DNA from: Streptomyces sp. NBC_01233
GTDB lineage: Bacteria; Actinomycetota; Actinomycetes; Streptomycetales; Streptomycetaceae
Direction of reading: 5' to 3'
DNA length: 64,000 bases
NCBI RefSeq assembly: GCF_035989305.1
Contig: NZ_CP108514.1
Coordinates: forward strand, 3,472,501-3,536,500
Under the pieces are notes generated by a model. The model saw only the letters and a program-made list of their open reading frames with translations. It did no database searches and was not told where the DNA came from. This document shows, in pieces, positions 8,463 through 16,586 of this stretch; the stretch's first letter is position 1, and every line of letters begins with the position of its first letter. The position numbers and the translations under genes were made by a program.

Positions 8463-8489
8463 CTTTGCCCCCGCCCCAGGGCTGGCTTC

Positions 8490-9162
8490 CTAGGCTTTGA
8501 TTTCGTTCACCAGCATCCGCAGAGTGAGGCTGTGCTTCTCCGGCGGCAGTGCTGACATCGCAGTCTCCGCGTAGGCGAGTCCCCCCGCGCTATCTCCGGA
8601 CCGCGCGAGCATGAGGCCCCGGTGAAGCTCAAGGTGCGTCGCGAACCGAGGCAGGCTCGCCGGAAGCTCGGCTCTCGCCTGCTCCTGAGCTTCCACGGCC
8701 GCCTTCTCGTCTCCCAGCCTGGCCAGCAGCAGCGACCGAAAGACGTTGAGCCGCCACCACGGAACGGCATAGTCGGAGGTCTGCTCATATGAACCGGCCT
8801 TGTCGAACATCCGGCGGCCACGCTCATCAAGGGCAAGAGCGGTCGCTCTGTCGCCTCTCAGGGCGGCGGCGTGCGCCTTGCCGTACACGGCATTCAGAAG
8901 GCCGAGAGACGGCCTGTCCGTGACCGCTAGGGCCTGGTCGGCCAGAACGTCGGCGATGGGCAGAGATGCGCCCTCGTAGCCAAGAGCGATGGCCGCTCTA
9001 CCGCGCACCCACACGCGCGCGTCGGCATTCTCGGATGCATCCGCCGACTTGGCCGCCATGCGATACCAGTGCACGGCCTTCGTGCCATCCGACCCCGGGA
9101 AGGTCTTCGCGTACAGCGTCATCAGCCGGGCCGCGACGGACCACAGCCGGGGCTCTTCTAGC
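8490..9162 (-). pseudogene. XRE/TPR regulator copy A, C-terminal part
   Basis: This is the 3' portion of a TPR-type XRE regulator that also covers 10935-11180. The frame reads LEEPRLWSVAARLMTLYAKT directly from the IS1634 target site and ends LTLRMLVNEIKA at 8490. TPR-like hairpins are clear (KAVHWYRMAAKSADASENAD, AVEAQEQARAELPASLPRFA). The 210-aa frame starting at Met 9122 is only a fragment: the gene is split by IS1634, frameshifted and missing its DNA-binding domain. A close relative of this fragment lies at 14122-14523. Confidence 0.85.
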
Positions 9163-10934
9163 TCTGTACTTCGCGGGTAGTTCGTTCAGGTCTCTGGCCA
9201 GCGGGGATGTGTGGGTTCCAGGCCGAGGAGGTCGAGGAGGTGGAGCTGGATGCCCCGGGTGATGGCGATGACGGGTGGGTCGGTGGCGCTGCCGACCCGT
9301 AGCCGCAGGTCGGACAGGTGGTAGAGGATCATCCGGCCGGTGGGCCGCACCCTCTGGTTGCCGGGGTAGAGCCCCTGCATCTTCTGGTCGCCGCCGAGGG
9401 CTCGGCGGACCTGGCGTTCGATCAGGCAGAACAGCAGCAGGGCCAGGCAGATCACTGTGATCAGTGCGGCGACGCGTTTGTTGTCCTGCACGAAGACAGG
9501 GGTGACGGCCAGGGGGCCCTTGAAGTCGCTGTATCGGCGCTCGACGGTGCCCTGGCCTTTGTGGCGGCGTAGTACTTCGCCGGGATCGGCCTGTTCGGGG
9601 GTGAGGGTGGTCAGCAGCGCGTACCAGCCGTCGACGGCGGCTTCGGCCTGGAGCACGTCCTGATCGAAGTGCCAGGACAGGGCGGGCCGTCCGGTTTCGT
9701 CGGTGGTGATCTCGGTGTGCAGGCAGCCGGAGACCCGGCGGGTGCGGGTGATCACGCCGAGGCGTGCGGCGATCTTCTCTGCGGTGCTGTAGTAGCGGCC
9801 GCCGGCAGAGTGCTGGAGCTTGTCGAGGTCTTCGCGGGCCTTGGCCAGGCGTTTCTCGCGGGCCCGCTGCTGGCCTTTGGCGTTGCCGGTGGAGTGCACC
9901 AGGATCCGGCGTACCTGGAGCGGGGGATCGCTCTTGCGGGGCCCGGTCACAAGGTGGATGTCTTCCAGGACCCGGTAGGTCTCACGCGCTGCGGCGGGGG
10001 TGTTCTCGTCGCGGGCGGGGGTGTAGTCCACGACGGTGGCCGTCTCGAGGTCGAGGGCGGCGTAGACGGCGTCGTCGACCCTGGAAGCGGGGGCCGGGGC
10101 GATGAAATCGGTCCCGGCCCCGATCAGGGCGGTGACGTTGCCGTATGAGATCAGCTTGGAGTCGGCGATCAGCAGGAACTTCTTCGGTCCGGCCATCGCG
10201 CGCAGAGCGTTCATGGTGCCGGTGATCTGGGAGATCTCCGCGGCTCCGCCGTCGATGACGCGGGACAGCAGGGGGATACCGCCGTCGCCGGTCACCGCCA
10301 GGCCGGTCTGGATCTGCTTGAGGTCGTAGCGGCGGTCCTTGGGATGGCCGTGTCTGATGCGGGGATACTCCTCGTCCTGGTCATCGGCCGGGTAGGCGCC
10401 GTAGAGCGACATGGATGTCATGTCCCAGTGGAACGTGGACACATCGATGCCGAACTCGCCGATCGCCTGGGCCCCGATGCTGTCGGTGAGCTCTCTCAGC
10501 CGCGGGGCGATGGCGTCCAGGGCCCGGCCCAGACGGTCGTCGTTGAGCAGTTCCGCCTCAATTCCGAATACTTCTTCCACCGCCCACTCCCGGGCCCAGC
10601 GGTCCACCCGCCACAGGGGTGCGGGTGCGGTCAGCCGGTTGGCCACCAGCACCTCGATGACCTGGCCGTGCGTCACATGGGCGATGTCGCGGCCCGGGCA
10701 CAGCCGGTCGACGGTCCCGGCCACATCAAGCCGGCGCAGAAACTCGGCAGCGACAGGCAGAGCGCCCAGACGCTTCTCCACCACGGAGGTGACCACACAT
10801 TCCATGCGCGGGCGCACCGTCCGCAGCCGTGGGGACCGGGAAGACTTCGTCACACCCGGATCAACACAGCCACCCCCGGACCGGACACGGCCAGACACCA
10901 ACTCCACCTGACTCAGCCACCCGCGAAGTACGGA
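9163..10934 (-). mobile_element. IS1634-family insertion sequence, complete
   Basis: The terminal repeats TCTGTACTTCGCGGGT (left) and TCCGTACTTCGCGGGT (right, reverse complement) differ at one base. The element is bracketed by the 6-bp target duplication TCTAGC (9157-9162 and 10935-10940). Deleting the element and one TCTAGC rejoins the XRE gene in frame as VIVQQQLEEPRLW, which fixes the borders. Length is 1,772 bp with a single transposase gene. The exact duplication and open transposase frame suggest a recent arrival. Confidence 0.88.
9186..10907 (-). CDS. IS1634-family DDE transposase
   Basis: Up to 573 aa, nearly filling the element; Met35 (10805) is an alternative start, and no clear ribosome-binding site decides between them. 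The DDE residues can be placed: D in TFHWDMTSMSLYG, D in KFLLIADSKLIS and E in GTVERRYSDFKGPL. A hydrophobic C-terminal strand-helix (RVAALITVICLALLLFCLIE) follows, as in the IS1634/IS4-related group. The N-terminal segment (HVTHGQVIEVLVANRLTAPA) is the DUF4277-like helical region of this family. There are no internal stops or frameshifts, so it should be active. Confidence 0.88.
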   Translation of the reverse strand: MELVSGRVRSGGGCVDPGVTKSSRSPRLRTVRPRMECVVTSVVEKRLGALPVAAEFLRRLDVAGTVDRLCPGRDIAHVTHGQVIEVLVANRLTAPAPLWRVDRWAREWAVEEVFGIEAELLNDDRLGRALDAIAPRLRELTDSIGAQAIGEFGIDVSTFHWDMTSMSLYGAYPADDQDEEYPRIRHGHPKDRRYDLKQIQTGLAVTGDGGIPLLSRVIDGGAAEISQITGTMNALRAMAGPKKFLLIADSKLISYGNVTALIGAGTDFIAPAPASRVDDAVYAALDLETATVVDYTPARDENTPAAARETYRVLEDIHLVTGPRKSDPPLQVRRILVHSTGNAKGQQRAREKRLAKAREDLDKLQHSAGGRYYSTAEKIAARLGVITRTRRVSGCLHTEITTDETGRPALSWHFDQDVLQAEAAVDGWYALLTTLTPEQADPGEVLRRHKGQGTVERRYSDFKGPLAVTPVFVQDNKRVAALITVICLALLLFCLIERQVRRALGGDQKMQGLYPGNQRVRPTGRMILYHLSDLRLRVGSATDPPVIAITRGIQLHLLDLLGLEPTHPRWPET

Positions 10935-11180
10935 TCTAGCTGTTGCTGCACGATCACCAGCTCACGCGACACGCGCCGCTGAATGTCAGCCGCGCCCATC
11001 GACATGTACTCGGTCCCGTACGTGGCGAGCTTGGCCTCCCAGCTGTCTGCTGAAGGGCCGCCGGATAGCCGGGCGGCGAAATCCTGCGGACAGCAGCTCT
11101 GAAGCCACCACAGGGGCTATCGAGGCCCCCGCAACATCGGTAAGGAACGTACGTCGGTCCACTTCACCCTCAAGGACAGC
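10935..11180 (-). pseudogene. XRE/TPR regulator copy A, middle part
   Basis: It continues the gene upstream of the IS1634 insertion. The frame begins abruptly at LAVLEGEVDRRTFLTDVAG, next to the recombinase 3' end, and reads ASIAPVVASELLSAGF. It needs a one-base shift (an extra A near 11079-11081, seen as GGATTTCGCC for GGATTCGCC) to continue as AARLSGGPSADSWEAKLATY and on to the IS target site. The upstream DNA-binding domain is absent: the frame meets a TGA immediately before LAVLEG once IS630 is removed. RRTFL plus a hydrophobic stretch is the usual linker after the helix-turn-helix in this family. Confidence 0.8.
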
Positions 11181-12319
11181 TAGTGTCCTGCGCCGGAGAT
11201 TCGTCGGCAGAAACGGGCTAGGGAGTCGAGGATCTCCTCGGCTGTCTTGGTCCAGATGAACGGCTTGGGGTCTTCGTTCCAGTTCTTGACCCATTTGCGG
11301 ATGTCGGCTTCGAGGGCCTGGACGTTCTTGTGTGCGCCGCGGCGGATCATCTGGTCGGCCAGGAAGCCGAACCACCGCTCGACCTGGTTGATCCACGAGG
11401 AGCCGGTCGGGGTGAAGTGCAGCTGGAACCGGGGGTGTTTGGCCAGCCATGCCCTGATCGCCGGGGTCTTGTGGGTGCCGTAGTTGTCCACGATCAGGTG
11501 GACCTGGAGATGCGCGGGCACCTCTTTGTCGATCCTGATCAGGAACTTCTTGAACTCGGCAGCCCGGTGTCGGCGGTGCAGGGCACTGATGACCTCACCA
11601 GTGGCAACATCGAACGCAGCGAACAAGGTGGTCAGGCCGTTGCGGACGTAGTCATGGGTTCGTCGCTCGGGCATGCCGGGCATTATCGGCAGGACCGGCT
11701 GGGACCGGTCCAGGGCCTGGATCTGGGATTTCTCGTCCACCGAGAGCACCACCGCGCCCTCGGGCGGGTTGAAGTACAGGCCGACGACGTCGTAGACCTT
11801 CTCCACGAACAATGGGTCCGTCGACAGCTTGAACGTGTCCGTCAGGTGCGGCTTGAGCTGGAACTTCCGCCAGATCCGGCCGACCGTCGACTTCGACAGG
11901 CCACTGCGGTCCGCCATCGACTTGCGCGACCAGTGCGTGGCGTTCTTCGGGAGTTCCTCCAGTGTCGTGACCACGACGTTCTCCACCTGGTCGACGCTGA
12001 TGGTGGGCGGCCGGCCGGGCCGGGGCTCGTCGACCAGCCCGTCCAGCCGGTCGGCCAGGAACCGTCGCCGCCACTTGCGGACCGTGTCCGCGGTCACCCG
12101 CAGATCCCGTGCGACCGCGACGATCGGCGGCACCTCCGGCCCGGCGCACGCCAGCACAATCCCAGCACGCAGGGCCAGAGCCTGGGCCGATGTCGCCCGA
12201 CGAGTCCACCGCTCCAACGCCGCCCGCTCATCAGCAGAGAGCAGCAACGGCTCCAGCTTCGGGCCCCGACGAGGAACAGACGCACCAGCAGCAGAAGTCA
12301 CACAACAACTAACGATCAA
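11180..12319 (-). CDS. IS630-family transposase
   Basis: 379 aa. An N-terminal double helix-turn-helix (IVAVARDLRVTADTVRKWRR, then a second domain with GLSKSTVGRIWRKF) is followed by the DDE/DDD core: D in VVLSVDEKSQIQALDR, D in LQVHLIVDNYGTHK and the third acidic residue in TGSSWINQVERWFGFL. The stop TAG uses the duplicated target TA plus the adjacent C. The frame is intact. Translation probably begins near the element end; VPRRGPKLEPLLLS is a later possible start. Confidence 0.9.
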   Translation of the reverse strand: MIVSCCVTSAAGASVPRRGPKLEPLLLSADERAALERWTRRATSAQALALRAGIVLACAGPEVPPIVAVARDLRVTADTVRKWRRRFLADRLDGLVDEPRPGRPPTISVDQVENVVVTTLEELPKNATHWSRKSMADRSGLSKSTVGRIWRKFQLKPHLTDTFKLSTDPLFVEKVYDVVGLYFNPPEGAVVLSVDEKSQIQALDRSQPVLPIMPGMPERRTHDYVRNGLTTLFAAFDVATGEVISALHRRHRAAEFKKFLIRIDKEVPAHLQVHLIVDNYGTHKTPAIRAWLAKHPRFQLHFTPTGSSWINQVERWFGFLADQMIRRGAHKNVQALEADIRKWVKNWNEDPKPFIWTKTAEEILDSLARFCRRISGAGH

Positions 12320-12338
12320 CTACTGGCGCAGGACACTA
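11181..12338 (-). mobile_element. IS630-family insertion sequence with TA target duplication
   Basis: The ends GTGTCCTGCGCC (11183-11194) and GGCGCAGGACAC (12325-12336) are perfect inverted repeats, each flanked by TA (11181-11182 and 12337-12338), the duplicated target of IS630/mariner elements. It lies exactly at the 3' end of the recombinase gene and changes that protein's last residues. Removing it joins recombinase and XRE copy A sequence with no spacer. Confidence 0.9.
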
Positions 12339-13996
12339 GCGGTCAGCTTGCCATCGACCCACAACAGGCCAGAGTCGGCCGTCAGAGCCTCTATAGCCTC
12401 CACAGGCACCTGATAGGCCACTCCGCCCGCATCCGCGCTTACGTCCGCCGTTACGCCAGCAGCCGCAGCCATGCCGCGAATGTCGCCCAGGTCGAGCCAG
12501 AACGAGTAGCGCGAGTGCTCCGCCATGTCGCGGAACACCTTGACCGTCACTCCGTGGAGCTTCAGAAACTCCTGACGCTCCTCGTCCGTCTTCCCCGCCC
12601 ACATGTCCGCCCAGGTTTGCCCAGTCGGACGATACGTGTTCGCCTGCTCCGTGAAAGCCTCAGCCTCTCCCCTAAGAGCATCCCTGCGCCGGACAAGCTT
12701 CCGGCGCATCGTGCGGTACTGCTCCGCCTCCTCCTCGCTGTCATATACGCCAGCGAGGAAATCCTCGTTCAACATCGCCAGGCGGCCAGTAACCTTGTTC
12801 AGCTCCAAACTCGGATCAATGACGGTCAGCGCAACACGTTCCATCACCGGCAGGTCGCCGAGGTTTCCGAGTAGGGATTCAGTCACGAAATCTTCCAGCG
12901 CCTCAGCAGGCACCTGCAAAGGGCCTTGGCCGCAAATGCCGTGCCGGGCTTTATTGGCGCAGCGGTAAGACACGTATCGGTATTCTGCCCCGGCCGTAGG
13001 GCCGGTCTTCTTTGTAATGGTGCGCTCGGCTTTCTGGATACCGCCACCGCAACCGCCGCAGCGCCCGACACCGACAAGCATCGCCTTACTCCTCGTCGTG
13101 CGTGCAGTGCGCTGATTCGTAGCCAGGCGGGCAACTACCTTCTCCCAGGTAGCCGCATCAAGGATCGGCTCAGCTGTGACCATGACCGGCCTAAGCGTTT
13201 CGGGGTCTTCAACCACTTCTCCCTTGTAGGTGAAGAATCCGGCAATGCGAGGGTTCTTCAGAACCTCGCGAATGCTGTCGCTCGTCCACTTCGAACCCCT
13301 GGCAGGCTTGCCAGCCATCACCGAAATGGTGTCCTGCCAGGTAAGCACCCTGCGTTCGTTCAGCTCTTTCGCCATCGAGCGCAGCGACCGACCTTCGAGG
13401 ACGGCCTTAGCGAAACCGCGAGCCATCTCCGCATATTCGGGATTCTGAACCAGCCATTTGCCTTTACCGTCGCCCAAGCGTTCCAGCGTGTATCCGAATG
13501 GCGGCAGACCTGCGATCCACCAACCTTCCGCATGCCGCTTCGCTTTGGCGGCCTCCACGCGGCCTCGAATAGTGTCAAGCTCTCCCTGAGCGAACGCCGC
13601 GATGATGTGCGCGAATACCGTACCCATCGGTGTGCTGAGGTCGATTCCCTCGGACACGGAAATGATGGTCTTTCCGTTCTCGCGGCACCAGTCGAGCACC
13701 TTCGAGAAATGGGCTACCCTGCGGGAAAGCCGATCTATCTTGTAGATCATGAGGGTGTCCCATTCCCCGGCGCGCTCGGCGAACCACGGGGCGAGCGCGG
13801 GGCGCTTGAACGGGTCCATCCCACCCGAGACCCCGGAGTCTTCCGCCCAGGCCACGACGCGGGCGTGACGGTCAGGCCGGGCGGCGGCATGTTCGATCGC
13901 CTCGCGCTGCCGCTCGATGCTCGTCGATCCCTCCACATCGCGCGAGAGGCGCAGGATCCCGAGCACCCGCTCGGTGCGGTTCGTGTCAGTCGTCAT
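12320..13996 (-). CDS. Large serine recombinase (integrase)
   Basis: 558 aa. The N-terminal resolvase domain has the catalytic serine in GILRLSRDVEGSTSIERQ (about residue 18) and the arginine-rich active-site segment YKIDRLSRRVAHF. The long C-terminal part has the recombinase domain (PPFGYTLERLGDGKGKWLVQ), a zinc-ribbon segment (GRCGGCGGGI ... YRCANKARHGICG) and a coiled-coil-like stretch, as in phiC31/Bxb1-type integrases. It is transcribed away from the attR core, with its ATG 46 bp from it, the usual attP-integrase geometry. IS630 has replaced the original ending (about ASCP) with ASVLRQ, probably harmlessly. Confidence 0.9.
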   Translation of the reverse strand: MTTDTNRTERVLGILRLSRDVEGSTSIERQREAIEHAAARPDRHARVVAWAEDSGVSGGMDPFKRPALAPWFAERAGEWDTLMIYKIDRLSRRVAHFSKVLDWCRENGKTIISVSEGIDLSTPMGTVFAHIIAAFAQGELDTIRGRVEAAKAKRHAEGWWIAGLPPFGYTLERLGDGKGKWLVQNPEYAEMARGFAKAVLEGRSLRSMAKELNERRVLTWQDTISVMAGKPARGSKWTSDSIREVLKNPRIAGFFTYKGEVVEDPETLRPVMVTAEPILDAATWEKVVARLATNQRTARTTRSKAMLVGVGRCGGCGGGIQKAERTITKKTGPTAGAEYRYVSYRCANKARHGICGQGPLQVPAEALEDFVTESLLGNLGDLPVMERVALTVIDPSLELNKVTGRLAMLNEDFLAGVYDSEEEAEQYRTMRRKLVRRRDALRGEAEAFTEQANTYRPTGQTWADMWAGKTDEERQEFLKLHGVTVKVFRDMAEHSRYSFWLDLGDIRGMAAAAGVTADVSADAGGVAYQVPVEAIEALTADSGLLWVDGKLTASVLRQ

Positions 13997-14038
13997 GGGC
14001 GCAGACTACCGGTTGCGCGCTACCTCGGTAAGTAACTG

Positions 14039-14107
14039 GACGGCTGGGAGGCGATGATGGCCACGTGGGATTTCTGGTCCAACCACCGCGTCTCATGGCG
14101 GCCATAG
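14039..14107 (+). pseudogene. Displaced 3' end of the helicase gene
   Basis: Read in the helicase frame this gives DGWEAMMATWDFW then SNHRVSWRP and a TAG stop. It aligns with the present helicase end DGWEAMYTVWEHLQ then QHRVPWAPA. It has no start codon and can only be a stranded C-terminus. It marks the former junction of the host gene (or of an older element) before the recombinase element entered at the shared core. Confidence 0.75.
14042..14056 (+). other. attR core of the serine-recombinase element
   Basis: This is the second exact copy of GGCTGGGAGGCGATG (first at 8346-8360). It is followed by a displaced alternative end of the helicase gene. The P-side arm between recombinase ATG 13996 and the core is 45 bp, about the length of a serine-integrase attP half with spacer. 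Excision is predicted to restore the helicase frame with the ending found here. Confidence 0.7.
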
Positions 14108-14121
14108 GGCTACGGGTGCCC

Positions 14122-14523
14122 TCAGTGCCCGGTCACTTCATCCATGAGCATCCGCAGCGTCAGGGAGTGCTTCTCGGGTGGCAGAGCAGCCAAGGCAGCC
14201 TGCGCATACGCCACCCCTCCCGCACGGTCACCGGACCGAGCCAGCATCAGACCCCGGTGCATCTCCAGGTGGGTACGGAAGCGAGGAAGCGTTTCGGGAA
14301 GCTCTCGAAGGGCTTCCTCCTGCGCGCTGACGGCTCCCTTCTCATCACCGAGTCGGGCCAGCAGCAGTGACAGGAAGACGTTCATCCGCCACCAGGGAAC
14401 GGCGTGGTCCGAGGTCTGTTCGTACGAGCCTGCTCCGTCGAAGATGCGCCGCCCGTGGTCGGCGAGCTTCAGAGCCGAGTCCCGGTCACCTCGGAGTGCT
14501 GCGGCGTGGGCCTTGCCCATCAC
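14122..14523 (-). pseudogene. XRE/TPR regulator copy B, C-terminal fragment
   Basis: 134 codons homologous to the end of XRE copy A: GKAHAAALRGDR, then GSYEQTSDHAVPWWRMNVF and KHSLTLRMLMDEVTGH. The 5' two thirds are missing; the frame begins right after the MarR stop (14534). It sits 14 bp beyond the displaced helicase end, in the same convergent arrangement as copy A and the intact helicase. The whole module is therefore duplicated on the two sides of the recombinase. Confidence 0.8.
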
Positions 14524-14533
14524 AGCCCGGGGC

Positions 14534-15022
14534 TCAGGTCTTGCGCTTGGCGCCCTTGCGTTCGCGGAGGAGTTCGCCGACCTCGGCCAGGGTGCGGAGT
14601 TGGTCCGGTGTCAGGATGTCGATCAGGTGGCGGCGGACCGACTCCACGTGGAGGGGGGCCGCCTCCGTGATCGTGGCCACGCCCGTGCCGGTGAGGACGA
14701 CCTCCGCGCCCCGGCCGTCCGCGGCCACCTCCTCGCGGCGGACGACGCCGCGCTTCTCCATGCGGGTGAGCTGGTGGGAAAGCCGGCTGCGGGACCACTG
14801 CATCAGTTCGGCCAGCGCCGTGATCCGCATGCGGTGGCCGTCCGTGGAGCCGAGCACCGACAGGACGTCGTAGTCGGCCTCGGAGAGCCCGCTGTCCTGG
14901 CTGAGGTCGCGCGCGATCTCCGCGTTGACCAGCGGGAACATTCGCCGCCACGCGTACCAGGCGTCCTGTTCGGGATCCGTGAGCCAGCGGGGCGGCTCGG
15001 ATGCGGGGGTCATGCCTTCCAC
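14534..15022 (-). CDS. MarR-family transcriptional regulator
   Basis: Up to 162 aa from GTG 15022 (ATG 15013 is the alternative). The winged helix-turn-helix is clear: YDVLSVLGSTDGHRMRITAL, then LMQWSRSRLSHQLTRMEKRG, then the wing VVRREEVAADGRGAEVVLTG. Flanking N- and C-terminal helices form the dimer interface. It is divergent from the NAD(P)H reductase gene at 15127, and the intergenic region carries repeats that could be its operators. By analogy it represses itself and that reductase in response to a phenolic or electrophilic ligand (inference). Confidence 0.85.
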   Translation of the reverse strand: MEGMTPASEPPRWLTDPEQDAWYAWRRMFPLVNAEIARDLSQDSGLSEADYDVLSVLGSTDGHRMRITALAELMQWSRSRLSHQLTRMEKRGVVRREEVAADGRGAEVVLTGTGVATITEAAPLHVESVRRHLIDILTPDQLRTLAEVGELLRERKGAKRKT

Positions 15023-15034
15023 TGTAGCCAGGTC

Positions 15035-15098
15035 GGTGACACATCATCTATCTGGTTGACACGTCACACACCTTGCGGGTTTTATAGGTGACACATCA
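15035..15098. promoter_or_regulatory. Candidate MarR operators between divergent genes
   Basis: GGTGACACATCA occurs twice as a direct repeat (15035-15046 and 15087-15098). Between them is the dyad TGAC-AC-GTCA (15057-15066). These sit in the promoter region shared by marR and the reductase gene, where a MarR dimer would act. Confidence 0.5.
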
Positions 15099-15126
15099 AC
15101 AACTCCATCGACCGGGAGCTCCTTCC

Positions 15127-15696
15127 ATGACCCGCCTGCACGTCATCTCCGCCGCCACCCGCCCCACCTCCTCCGGCCGCCCCCTCGCCCACTGGGTCAC
15201 CGAGCAGGCCCGCGCGCACGGCGGCTTCGAGGTCACCCCCGTCGACCTCGCCGAGATCGCGCTGCCCTTCCTCGACGAGCCCGCATACGCCTCGACCGGC
15301 AACTACGCCCACCAGCACACCCGCGACTGGAGCGCCCTGGTCGACTCGGCCGACGCCTTCCTCTTCGTCCTGCCGATGTACAACGGCGGCTTCAGCGCAC
15401 CCTTCAAGAACGCCATCGACTTCCTCTACAACGAGTGGAAGGGCAAGGCGGTCGGCCTCGTCAGCTACAGCGCCGGCCCCACCGGCGGCGTCCCGGCCGC
15501 CGAGATGCTGCTGCCGGTGCTCACCCGCCTCGGCATGCTGCCCGCCGAGCGCTCCGTCGCGGTCCCGGGCATCCCCAAGCTGATCGGGCCCGAGGGCTTC
15601 GAGGCCCCCGAGGCGCTCACCGGCGAGCTGGCCGGCGTGCTGGACGACGTGGCCGCGCTGGCCGCGCAGCGCGCCGCGGAGTCCGTCACGGCGTGA
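15127..15696 (+). CDS. NAD(P)H-dependent FMN reductase (flavodoxin-fold oxidoreductase)
   Basis: 189 aa from ATG 15127, preceded by GGGAG at a good distance. It has the flavodoxin-like fold of the NADPH-dependent FMN reductase family. The FMN phosphate loop is SAATRPTSSGRPLAHW (residues 7-22), and LPMYNGGFSAPFKNAIDFLY (about 81-100) is the conserved flavin/dimer segment with the PxYNxGxxxxLKNAID-type signature. Next to a divergent MarR gene it probably detoxifies quinones or similar electrophiles. No membrane or export signal. Confidence 0.85.
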   Translation: MTRLHVISAATRPTSSGRPLAHWVTEQARAHGGFEVTPVDLAEIALPFLDEPAYASTGNYAHQHTRDWSALVDSADAFLFVLPMYNGGFSAPFKNAIDFLYNEWKGKAVGLVSYSAGPTGGVPAAEMLLPVLTRLGMLPAERSVAVPGIPKLIGPEGFEAPEALTGELAGVLDDVAALAAQRAAESVTA

Positions 15697-16023
15697 GCAG
15701 GCTCCCGGCGGGGTGGTCGTACGCGGCGTGCGCATCCGGCCCGCGCCGCACGGCCCGGACCACCGGGTCGAGAACGTCGCTGCGGGGTCCCTCCGCCTCA
15801 CCCCCCGAGGAGGCCGCACTCCTCAACGCCCTGTGACCCGGCGGGGCCGCGCCGCCGGCGCCGACCGATCAGCTGTGCGACTCCCCCGCCACGGAGACGG
15901 TCGGCCTGCTCGTGCACCTCGTCGGCCGTACAGGCGTTCCATGCCATCGCGTGGGGTCTTGCGTGGCGTTGGACAATGGACGGTGGCCCGGAAGCATTTC
16001 GCACGCGCAGCAGGAGGACACGG
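15697..16023. other. Intergenic spacer, no gene recognised
   Basis: 327 bp after the reductase. A 47-codon GTG frame (15693-15836) overlaps the reductase stop, and several reverse frames exist, but none has a family resemblance or a convincing ribosome-binding site. AGGAGG for the next gene is at the right end. Confidence 0.5.
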
Positions 16024-16365
16024 ATGGCAGAGCCCGAGCGGACCGAGCGACGGCTGCGGCCGGCGCCGCTCCTCTTCGAGCCCTCGGAGGCCGCGGGGGA
16101 CCCGGAGCACTTCTTCGACCTGGAATCGATCGAGGACCCGCGGGAGCTGCTGACCCGCGCGACCGAGCTGGCCCTCGCCTTCCGGGCGGCCCAGGACCGG
16201 GCCGTGGAGTTCCAGGCCCTGGCGGCGGCCCAGCTGGCGGACCCGCGGCGCTTCGACCGGCTCTCGCCCTCGGTGATCGCCGAGCAGGCGGAGTGGACCG
16301 AGGACTACGCCCGGAAGATGATCGAGTTCGGCGAATCCCTCCAGCGCAGCGCCGGTACGCCGTAG
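16024..16365 (+). CDS. Small acidic conserved protein (113 aa)
   Basis: 113 aa from ATG 16024, with AGCAGGAGG ending 7 nt upstream. It is acidic and helical: FEPSEAAGDPEHFFDLESIE, then DPRELLTRATELALAFRAAQ, then DRAVEFQALAAAQLADPRRF and a C-terminal helix EWTEDYARKMIEFGESLQ. No membrane segment or motif. I do not recognise a function. It is alone between spacers, and the ribosome-binding site makes the coding call firm. Confidence 0.7.
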   Translation: MAEPERTERRLRPAPLLFEPSEAAGDPEHFFDLESIEDPRELLTRATELALAFRAAQDRAVEFQALAAAQLADPRRFDRLSPSVIAEQAEWTEDYARKMIEFGESLQRSAGTP

Positions 16366-16586
16366 CGGGAGCCGGTCCGACCGCTGCGCGGGGCGACCTG
16401 GTGCTCCGCCCCGGGCCCCCGGCAACGGCGCCGCACCCAGCAACGACGGGCAGCCCGGGACGCCCATCGAGGCCAAGCACAGCGGACTGGCATATGCGGG
16501 GCGCAACATACCTCAGCCGCACCCCCCGCGTCCCGGTTTCCGGTAACTCCCGGAAACCGGCTCGCTACGGCCGGTACACCTGGCAT

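Noticed and set aside
9163..12338. IS1634 and IS630 as ends of a composite transposon
   Set aside because: They belong to different families, each has its own target duplication, and removing each separately restores or explains the host sequence.
15693..15836. 47-codon GTG frame overlapping the NAD(P)H reductase stop
   Set aside because: No own ribosome-binding site, Arg/Ser/Pro composition of a random GC-rich frame, no family likeness.
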